Assembly: GCA_030641665.1 (NCBI GenBank)
Contig: DAOWHA010000067.1
Span: 1 to 11,209 of the forward strand
Direction of reading: 5' to 3'
Length of the DNA: 11,209 bases
DNA from: JAGLTA01 sp023142625
Lineage (GTDB): Bacteria; Patescibacteriota; Patescibacteriia; JAACEG01
Part shown: positions 6,384-11,209 of the stretch, in pieces
Position numbering within the stretch: the first letter of the stretch is position 1
How the letters are laid out: each line of letters opens with the position of its first letter
Notes under the pieces: model-generated
The model's input: the letters and a program-made list of their open reading frames with translations, nothing else
Database searches by the model: none
What the model was told of the DNA's origin: nothing
Translations under genes and position numbers: made by a program

Positions 6384-7271
6384 ATGAATTTGCCAAATAA
6401 AAAAAATCTGCGGATTATTTTATCGATTGCCGCTTTATCAGCGCTGCTTTTTTTAAATTTTATCTCCGCCAATAAAAATAGCGATAAATTAAGAGTATCG
6501 TTTTTTAATGTCGGACAAGGAGATTCTATTTTTATACAAACAACTGATAAAAAAGATATTCTGATTGACGGCGGTCCGGACAAAGCGGTAATAGAAAAGC
6601 TTGGAAAAGCAATGCCGTTTTGGGACAAAACGATAGATTTAATAATTATCACTCATCCGCACTCCGATCACATTAGCGGCTTGATTGAGGTGATTAAAAG
6701 ATATAAAATTAAAAAAATTTTTTATACTGGAGTCTCCTATAATTCAGAAACATACGCGGAATTATTAAGGCAAATTGAGCGTAATAAAATTGAACTGATC
6801 GAAATCAATAAGCGGCAAGAGTTGGTATTAAGCGAAAATTTAAAACTAAAAATTCTGTTCCCGAATGAATGTTTGCGCGAAAAAAATATTGAAAATCTCA
6901 ATAACACATCTATGGTCGTAAAACTGATTTACAATGAAAATTCTTTTCTATTCGCCGCTGACGCTGAACACGATGTTGAACAAATTTTATTGGAAAACAA
7001 AACAGATATTAAAGCCGATATTTTAAAAGTCGGCCATCAAGGCGCGAGCGATTCCAGTTCTTTAAAATTCCTGCAAAAAGTAAATCCGCAAATTGCGATT
7101 ATTTCCGTTGGTGAAAATAATAAATTCGGGCATCCGTCCCTGCGCGTGATCAGAAGATTGGAAAAATTAGGCGCGAAAACTTTCCGCTCCGACCAAAACG
7201 GAGACATCAAAATAATAGCCGACGGAAAAAATTATCATATTCTAATCGAAAACCCAGCGGCTGAATTTTAA
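6384..7271 (+). CDS. ComEC-type metallo-beta-lactamase domain protein, membrane-anchored
   Basis: This corresponds to the C-terminal domain of ComEC, proposed to act as the nuclease that degrades the non-transported DNA strand. An N-terminal signal anchor (about 9-28) places the enzyme outside the membrane. The domain starts with the ComEC-typical VSFFNVGQGDS (38-48) and carries the metal-site motif HPHSDH (91-96), an Asp in FAADAE (D193), KVGHQGASDSSS (H218) and GHPS (H250), so the metal ligands expected for an active enzyme are present. 295 residues fits the separate ComEC-like hydrolase family. Being encoded 11 bases after the channel gene, it probably rejoins ComEC as a complex. It has no Shine-Dalgarno; the ATG is preceded by AATT as in two other genes of this operon. 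Confidence 0.9.
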   Translation: MNLPNKKNLRIILSIAALSALLFLNFISANKNSDKLRVSFFNVGQGDSIFIQTTDKKDILIDGGPDKAVIEKLGKAMPFWDKTIDLIIITHPHSDHISGLIEVIKRYKIKKIFYTGVSYNSETYAELLRQIERNKIELIEINKRQELVLSENLKLKILFPNECLREKNIENLNNTSMVVKLIYNENSFLFAADAEHDVEQILLENKTDIKADILKVGHQGASDSSSLKFLQKVNPQIAIISVGENNKFGHPSLRVIRRLEKLGAKTFRSDQNGDIKIIADGKNYHILIENPAAEF

Positions 7272-7317
7272 TAAAATAAAAATTGAAGACTAAATATTTC
7301 CTTAAATAATAAAATTA

Positions 7318-7326
7318 TGCTAAAAT
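7318..7326 (+). promoter_or_regulatory. Possible extended -10 promoter of the small basic protein gene
   Basis: TGC followed by TAAAAT gives an extended -10 element about 33 bases before the ATG at 7359. No convincing -35 is seen. The form matches the TGC-TA...T pattern of other promoters in the window. Confidence 0.35.
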
Positions 7327-7358
7327 AAAAAATAAGTTTATTTTTAATTTTAAATAAT

Positions 7359-7601
7359 ATGGAAAAATTAAGCCAAAGCGGTATAATAAAAGAAAATGCC
7401 TTTGAGCAGTTAGGCTCGAAAAGTTGTGAAAAAACAAAGAAAAGAAAAAGGGTGATAATTTTTAAAAAAAAGACTCCAAATATTGTTGCTGAATGGGGAA
7501 AAAGAAACAAAAAAACAGAGGATAATCCTAAAATAAAAAATGCTGTGGGTGAAAATTTTCTTAATGATTTTAAAAAATTCAGCAGCCAGCGCGAAAAATA
7601 G
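7359..7601 (+). CDS. Small lysine-rich hypothetical protein
   Basis: I do not recognise this 80-residue protein. It is very basic, with a central run of Lys and Arg (KTKKRKRVIIFKKK, about residues 25-38) and no membrane helix, so binding to nucleic acid or ribosome is possible but unproven. Support as a gene comes from a possible extended -10 promoter just upstream and a strong intrinsic terminator 23 bases after its TAG stop, which together make a compact transcription unit. Against it, such an A-rich stretch codes for Lys by default, and two opposite-strand frames overlap it (these look like shadows because they read T-rich sequence as Phe and Leu). Confidence 0.55.
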   Translation: MEKLSQSGIIKENAFEQLGSKSCEKTKKRKRVIIFKKKTPNIVAEWGKRNKKTEDNPKIKNAVGENFLNDFKKFSSQREK

Positions 7602-7623
7602 GCGTAAAATATTTAAAATTTTT

Positions 7624-7654
7624 AAAAGCGGCAAATTTAATAACCGCTTTTTTT
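7624..7654 (+). terminator. Rho-independent terminator
   Basis: AAAAGCGG (7624-7631) and CCGCTTTT (7644-7651) form an eight-pair stem with a 12-base loop, followed by T residues to 7654. It ends the small basic protein gene, and possibly readthrough from the comEC operon, before aspS. Confidence 0.85.
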
Positions 7655-7672
7655 ATTATGACTCAGCGGCTA

Positions 7673-7701
7673 TTGCCAAAAATAAAAATTCAAAGTAATA
7701 T
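7673..7701 (+). promoter_or_regulatory. Putative aspS promoter
   Basis: TTGCCA (7673-7678, one base from consensus) and TAATAT (7696-7701) have an ideal 17-base spacer. Transcription would begin near 7708, about 32 bases before the aspS ATG. The leader contains a TTTAACAT direct repeat (7713-7728) of unknown meaning. Confidence 0.5.
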
Positions 7702-7739
7702 CAAAATAGCGATTTAACATTTTAACATTTTTAAAACCT

Positions 7740-9554
7740 ATGCTGCGAACTCATACTTGCGGACAATTAACAAAAAAAAACGCTGGGGAAAGAGTAAAAA
7801 TTTCCGGCTGGGCGCATAGCCGCCGCGACCATGGAGGCGTAATTTTTATTGATCTTCGCGATAGATACGGCCTAACGCAAATTACTTTCAACCCTGAAAT
7901 CGGGCAGGAAGCTTTTGGTGAAGCAGATAAAATCAGGAACGAATGGGTTATTCGGGCTGAAGGAAAAGTTGTTTTGCGCCCGAAAGATATGATTAATAAA
8001 AAATTAGCAACAGGGGAAATAGAAGTTGACTGCGATAAAATAAAAATATTTTCCAAATCAAAAACTCCGCCTTTTGAAATTTCTAAAGACAAAAGCAAGG
8101 AAGCTAACGAAGAGCTTCGGATGAAATACCGCTATGTTGATCTAAGGCGAAAAAGGATGCTAAAAAATTTAGAATTAAGAAACCGAACAACAAAGTTGAT
8201 CAGAGATTATTTTTATAAAAATGATTTTATAGATATAGAGACTCCATGCTTAATCAAAGATACACCTGAGGGGAGCCGAGAATATTTAGTTCCGTCAAGA
8301 ATTGACAAAGGAAAATTTTATGTCCTTCCGCAAAGCCCCCAGCAGTTAAAACAGCTCTTAATGGTCGGCGGGATTGATAAATACTTCCAAATGCCGCGAT
8401 GCTTCCGCGACGAGGATCTTCGCGGTGACAGACAGCCAGAATTCACCCAATTTGAAATTGAGATGAGTTTCGCGGAGCAAGAGGATATTATTAAAATAAT
8501 GGAAGGATGCTTCATAGAAGTGACTACAAAAATTGTTCAAGATAAAAAAATAGAGCAAACGCCTTTCCCGCGCATTACTTGGCAGGAAGCAATGGTAAAA
8601 TACGGATCGGACAAGCCAGACATCAGATACGACCTTAAAATTAAGCCGATAACTGAAATGGTAAAAAATTGCGGATTTGCCGTGTTTGCGAATGCTGTTA
8701 AAAACAGCGGAGTTGTCCACGCTTTAAAAATTGAAAACGGCGCAAAGTTCAGCCGCAAAGAGATTGACGAGTTGACAAATATCGCAATTAATAACGGAGC
8801 GAAAGGTCTGGCATATATTGTGATTAAGTCAAAAGTTGAAAGTCAAAAGTTGAAAGTCAATGATATAAAACAATTTGAGTTGCAATCGCCTATAGTTAAA
8901 TTTTTAGGTAATGATTTGGCAAATCAAATAGTTAAAAAAATTGGCGGAAAAATCGGAGATATAATATTTTTTGGGGCTGATAATTTTCAAACAGTATGCG
9001 ACGCTTTAGGTGCTGTAAGAATTGAATGCGCAAAAAAATTAAATATAATTCCGGAAAACAGACTGGCTTATTTATGGGTTGTTGATTTTCCCTTGTTTCA
9101 TCGCAGTAAAGAAACTGGCGAAATCAGTTCTGAGCACCATCCGTTTACTATGCCGCTTGACGAAAATATTAAATTATTAGACAGCGCGCCTGAAAAAGCG
9201 CGGGCGCAATGTTTTGATTTGGTATTAAACGGCGTTGAAGTAGGCGGCGGATCTATGAGAATTCACGAGATGGATTTGCAAAATAAAATTTTTAAAATTT
9301 TAGGATTAACTGAGCAGGAAGTAAAAGAAAGGTTCGGACATCTGTTAAAAGCGTTTGAATACGGCGTTCCTCCTCATGGAGGCATCGCTATGGGGCTGGA
9401 TAGATTTGTGATGCTTTTAGCTGGTGAGCCAAACATCCGCGAGGTAATTGCTTTTCCAAAAGACGGCAAGGCACGCGATTTAATGCTAAACACGCCAGCA
9501 GCGATAGATAAAAAACAACTGAAGGAACTTGGGCTTAAAATTGATATTGAGTAA
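7740..9554 (+). CDS. aspS: Aspartyl-tRNA synthetase (possibly non-discriminating)
   Basis: It attaches aspartate to tRNA-Asp, and in non-discriminating forms also to tRNA-Asn. The 604 residues have the bacterial architecture: anticodon-binding OB fold (about 1-105), class II catalytic core with flipping loop TPEGSREY (175-182), QSPQ (198-201), motif 2 FRDEDLRGDRQPEFTQ (222-237, R223), GAD insertion (about 285-425), and motif 3 GLDRFVMLL (552-560, R555). His31 in RRDHGG is the residue tied to relaxed tRNA specificity in Pseudomonas aeruginosa AspRS. The second such position, Gly82 there, aligns to Asp83 here, so the prediction is mixed. If relaxed, GatCAB should convert Asp-tRNA-Asn. A 14-bp tandem repeat codes for residues 363-374 in the GAD domain. 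The gene stands alone, with its own promoter and terminator. Confidence 0.96.
   Translation: MLRTHTCGQLTKKNAGERVKISGWAHSRRDHGGVIFIDLRDRYGLTQITFNPEIGQEAFGEADKIRNEWVIRAEGKVVLRPKDMINKKLATGEIEVDCDKIKIFSKSKTPPFEISKDKSKEANEELRMKYRYVDLRRKRMLKNLELRNRTTKLIRDYFYKNDFIDIETPCLIKDTPEGSREYLVPSRIDKGKFYVLPQSPQQLKQLLMVGGIDKYFQMPRCFRDEDLRGDRQPEFTQFEIEMSFAEQEDIIKIMEGCFIEVTTKIVQDKKIEQTPFPRITWQEAMVKYGSDKPDIRYDLKIKPITEMVKNCGFAVFANAVKNSGVVHALKIENGAKFSRKEIDELTNIAINNGAKGLAYIVIKSKVESQKLKVNDIKQFELQSPIVKFLGNDLANQIVKKIGGKIGDIIFFGADNFQTVCDALGAVRIECAKKLNIIPENRLAYLWVVDFPLFHRSKETGEISSEHHPFTMPLDENIKLLDSAPEKARAQCFDLVLNGVEVGGGSMRIHEMDLQNKIFKILGLTEQEVKERFGHLLKAFEYGVPPHGGIAMGLDRFVMLLAGEPNIREVIAFPKDGKARDLMLNTPAAIDKKQLKELGLKIDIE
8828..8860 (+). 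repeat. 14-bp tandem repeat inside aspS (2.4 copies)
   Basis: The unit GTCAAAAGTTGAAA occurs at 8828-8841 and 8842-8855, followed by a partial GTCAA. Being 14 bases long, the unit changes frame each copy; two copies add 28 bases, and the reading frame is kept overall. It encodes SKVESQKLKVN (364-374), a polar stretch in the GAD domain that looks like an insertion. Confidence 0.85.
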
Positions 9555-9582
9555 CATATTTCAAAATTTATTTTTATATAAC

Positions 9583-9612
9583 AAAAAACGCCTTGTAATA
9601 AAGCGTTTTTTT
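9583..9612. terminator. Bidirectional terminator between aspS and the minus-strand operon
   Basis: AAAAAACGC (9583-9591) is complementary to GCGTTTTTT (9603-9611). Each strand shows a GC-core hairpin ending in a T-run, so it can stop both aspS transcripts and those of the converging toxin-antitoxin operon. Confidence 0.85.
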
Positions 9613-9630
9613 GTATTAAATTGATGGCTG

Positions 9631-9933
9631 TTATTTAAAAAATCTAACAAAATATAAAGAGAAAAACATAAAAATCGGAACGGCAGAAAGTATTATAAAT
9701 TTTTTATCTTTTTTAACCTCTTTAAAAACAACTGAAACTAAAAAAGCAGTAACTGTAAACAAAAAAACAAAACTTATAATTGCTGAAAATACGCTCGCGG
9801 CAGAATAAATTCTTTTTACAAAAATATCATAATACTCGCTCCAAATAATAAAAATCGCATAAAAAGCGACTGGAAAATAAAGAAAAATCCCAACTGGTAC
9901 TAAAATGTTTTTTACTGATACTTTCTTACTCAT
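9631..9933 (-). CDS. Small three-helix membrane protein, third gene of the toxin-antitoxin operon
   Basis: I do not recognise a family. The 100 residues are strongly hydrophobic, with membrane helices at about 10-31, 43-71 and 78-97. They are separated by a charged segment (WSEYYDIFVKR, 31-41) and a lysine-rich loop (KEVKKDKK, 71-78), with MSKK at the start and RFFK at the end. By the positive-inside rule the topology is undecided from reading. The ATG lies 25 bases after the toxin-type gene, with only a weak purine stretch upstream, and the gene is followed by the shared terminator, so it appears to be the last gene of that operon. It may be an unrelated passenger, an accessory to the toxin unit, or itself a membrane-acting protein. 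Confidence 0.75.
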   Translation of the reverse strand: MSKKVSVKNILVPVGIFLYFPVAFYAIFIIWSEYYDIFVKRIYSAASVFSAIISFVFLFTVTAFLVSVVFKEVKKDKKFIILSAVPIFMFFSLYFVRFFK

Positions 9934-9958
9934 AGATAAATCTTTCTTGTTGTTAGAT

Positions 9959-10339
9959 TTAATTATTTAGTTCTATCTTTATAAAATCCGTAATTCTTTT
10001 CCGATTTTCATTTTCTTGCTTGGCTTTAAAATAAATTTCTAAAAAGATAATTTTTTGTTCTGTTGGAATATAAGCGTAAATAACACGAATACCGCTTTTA
10101 ACACCGCGGCCTTGCAGGCTTTTACAAGCAAACTTTTTAATTTTATAGAATTTTAGGTCGTCTATATTTCCTACGCCTTGAATTTCAAAAATACCTCTGT
10201 TATCAACATTTTTCAAATGAAAAAGTTCAATCGCATTTTTCTTGGCAACGCTCAAATCATCTGTAAGAGAGGGAAATTTCTTCAGTTTTTTAAGATCACG
10301 CGCAAATTCTTTTGTTTTCTCATAGTTCATCATCGTCAT
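9959..10339 (-). CDS. RelE/HigB-like toxin-type protein paired with a Panacea antitoxin
   Basis: The fold suggested by the sequence is the small RelE/ParE toxin: two N-terminal helices (about 5-45, basic, with ARDLKKLKKF), then a beta-sheet core with KFYKIKKFACKSLQGRGVKSGIRVIYAYI (63-91) and KIIFLEIYFKAKQENENRKRI (96-116). Relatives are mRNA interferases; the Lys/Arg cluster (K66, K68, K69, R78, K81, R85) could contact RNA, but a catalytic set cannot be assigned by eye. The 126-codon reading starts at 10339; ATGs at 10333 and 10330 are equally possible, and AAGG at 10344-10347 lies before them. The gene overlaps the end of the antitoxin frame by up to 20 bases, typical of translational coupling. 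The frame itself is intact, unlike its partner. Confidence 0.75.
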   Translation of the reverse strand: MTMMNYEKTKEFARDLKKLKKFPSLTDDLSVAKKNAIELFHLKNVDNRGIFEIQGVGNIDDLKFYKIKKFACKSLQGRGVKSGIRVIYAYIPTEQKIIFLEIYFKAKQENENRKRITDFIKIELNN

Positions 10340-10571
10340 ATTGCCTTACGGAAAATTCATCAGTGCGATAAAAAACTGCCTCGTATTCAATCGGCTGCAA
10401 ATTTTCAGCGCCAATCCACGGGACATCTTTATGGGAATATTCTTTTATCTTGGTTGCGTTAAAATCTTTAAATCGCTCAATCTCCCAATCAATAAGGTCT
10501 TTTTCGCGAGCTGAAAAATTTGACAAATCCGCTTTTCTGCGGGGAAGATATTTTTTCTGATCGTGCTGAAA
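10320..10571 (-). pseudogene. Detached C-terminal part of the Panacea antitoxin, downstream of an in-frame TAG
   Basis: After the TAG at 10572-10574 the same frame stays open for 83 codons and reads as the end of a Panacea (DUF4065) domain: QKKYLPRRKADLS, then AREKDLIDWEIERFKDFNA, SHKDVPW, and a final EYEAVFYRTDEFSVRQYDDDEL. No frame change is needed to join it to the upstream part. Family members as I remember them have an aromatic residue, usually Tyr, just before the Phe that follows the TAG, so a TAT or TAC to TAG change is the simplest origin. A TTG at 10526 could start a separate 68-residue fragment, but no Shine-Dalgarno supports this. The end overlaps the toxin-type gene. It may be dead, read through at low level, or restored by a suppressor tRNA. 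Confidence 0.7.
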
Positions 10572-11105
10572 CTATTTTTTCACAACAGGTGTTAAATCTC
10601 CGTCTTTTTCCATCTGTTTTACAATTTCTGGAAACGCGACTGGAGTCGGTCCGAAATGATTTTTTATATATTTCGCGCCCATTAATTGCTCCTCAAACTT
10701 TTCGTAATAATCAAAATCAATAAAATACATCAATTTACAGACGACTGCTTCACCGATATTCGGACGCGCGCCGATTTTTTCCAAAATATACAAAAGCGTT
10801 TCTTTGAATTTTTCAACCTTTTCCTGCGGAACTGAAATTCGCATTTCTTGTTTTTGTTTTTTTGATTTTACTTGCTTTGCGTTTTTTTCAAGTTTTACTT
10901 TTGGTTCTGGATTTTCTCTGCCAGCCAAAAAACCTTCTAATGACAAACCAAAAAACAGCGCTAAATTTTGCGCTTCTTCTACAAGCATTTTGCGTTCTCC
11001 TTTTTCAATTTGAACATAAGTCGGACGCGACACGCTAATTTTTTTTGCCAAAAACTCTTGACTAATATTATTTTGTTGCCGAAGTTTTTTTAAAAAAGTA
11101 GTCAT
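10572..11105 (-). CDS. HTH-Panacea (DUF4065) antitoxin-type protein, cut short by TAG
   Basis: Panacea-domain proteins neutralise many unrelated toxins and often carry an HTH that represses their operon. Here a Xre-family HTH (residues 1-60; ISQEFLAKKISVSRPTYVQIEKGER) is joined by a lysine-rich linker (65-90) to the first half of a Panacea domain, with KLMYFIDFDYYEKFEEQLMGAKYIKNHFGPTPVAFPEIVKQMEKDG at 124-169. The frame ends after 177 residues in VVKK and TAG; with the continuation it would be 261 positions. I chose the ATG at 11105 because the promoter start is near 11127; a TTG at 11123 would add six residues but leave only about four bases of leader. The truncated product would keep DNA binding while losing the back half of the neutralising domain. 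Confidence 0.8.
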   Translation of the reverse strand: MTTFLKKLRQQNNISQEFLAKKISVSRPTYVQIEKGERKMLVEEAQNLALFFGLSLEGFLAGRENPEPKVKLEKNAKQVKSKKQKQEMRISVPQEKVEKFKETLLYILEKIGARPNIGEAVVCKLMYFIDFDYYEKFEEQLMGAKYIKNHFGPTPVAFPEIVKQMEKDGDLTPVVKK

Positions 11106-11133
11106 AGTTTTTTGAATTATCAATTACATTTTT

Positions 11134-11162
11134 ATTGTAGCAAGTGTAAAAATTCCTGTCAA
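11134..11162 (-). promoter_or_regulatory. Near-consensus promoter of the antitoxin-toxin operon
   Basis: On the minus strand a perfect TTGACA (11162-11157), a 17-base spacer and TACAAT (11139-11134) with TGC in front make the strongest promoter in the window. The transcript should start near 11127, about 22 bases before the ATG at 11105. Confidence 0.8.
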
Positions 11163-11184
11163 GTAAATAGTTATGATTATTTAC
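11163..11184. promoter_or_regulatory. Candidate operator palindrome next to the -35 box
   Basis: GTAAATA (11163-11169) and TATTTAC (11178-11184) are perfect inverted 7-mers around an eight-base centre; nine of eleven positions pair across the 22 bp. It directly adjoins the -35 hexamer, the place expected for autoregulation by the HTH domain of the antitoxin. The AT-rich sequence makes chance palindromes fairly likely. Confidence 0.4.
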
Positions 11185-11209
11185 AAGGTTATTTATTGTC
11201 TCATATCCC

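Noticed and set aside
7268..7634. Two overlapping minus-strand frames rich in Phe, Leu and Ile
   Set aside because: They are the reverse reading of A-rich sequence, overlap each other and the small plus-strand gene, and cross its terminator.
8828..8860. CRISPR-like direct repeats
   Set aside because: The copies are 14 bases, directly abutting without spacers and within the aspS coding frame.
10572..10574. Reassigned UAG or an alternative genetic code
   Set aside because: TAG is the natural end of the permease (2825), the ComEC channel (6372) and the small basic protein (7601), and no other in-frame stop codons occur in the long genes.
10572..10580. Programmed frameshift at the A-run before the TAG as a way to make full-length antitoxin
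   Set aside because: The coding sequence before and after the TAG is in the same frame, so a single -1 or +1 shift would leave the conserved downstream frame instead of joining it.

Overview
The window is AT-rich bacterial chromosomal DNA. Most starts lack a Shine-Dalgarno sequence, several genes are small and unrecognised, and ComEC is split into two proteins. This, with the overall gene style, suggests a Candidate Phyla Radiation (Patescibacteria, Parcubacteria-like) genome. That placement is an inference from style, not from a marker phylogeny. TAG, TAA and TGA all end genes here and no long gene carries an in-frame TGA, so the code is the standard bacterial one and not the UGA-glycine code of Gracilibacteria/Absconditabacteria.

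Bases 1-2825 hold a MacB/LolD-type ABC exporter: an ATPase (70-792) and its FtsX-like permease (1572-2825). They are separated by about 780 bases containing an opposite-strand 93-codon gene with its own promoter, leader hairpin, strong ribosome binding site and terminator, followed by a GC-rich nested inverted-repeat element (about 1283-1519) that looks like a non-autonomous mobile or REP/MITE-type repeat.

Bases 2830-7271 form one tightly packed plus-strand operon for the cell envelope and DNA uptake: a single-pass membrane protein of unknown function, a RodA/FtsW-family peptidoglycan glycosyltransferase, the ComEC membrane channel, and the ComEC-type metallo-beta-lactamase domain as a separate membrane-anchored protein. 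A small lysine-rich protein (7359-7601) ends at a clear terminator (7624-7654). Then comes aspS (7740-9554), a bacterial-type aspartyl-tRNA synthetase whose GAD domain contains a 14-bp tandem repeat.

Bases 9555-11209 hold a minus-strand operon that converges on aspS and shares a bidirectional terminator with it. From a near-consensus promoter with an adjacent palindrome it runs through an HTH-Panacea (DUF4065) antitoxin-type gene, a RelE/HigB-like toxin-type gene that overlaps it, and a three-helix membrane protein. The antitoxin gene carries one in-frame TAG in the middle of its Panacea domain, with recognisable, same-frame coding sequence continuing to the normal end. This toxin-antitoxin unit with an interrupted antitoxin, and the inserted orphan-plus-repeat block in the ABC operon, are the two most interesting parts of the window.
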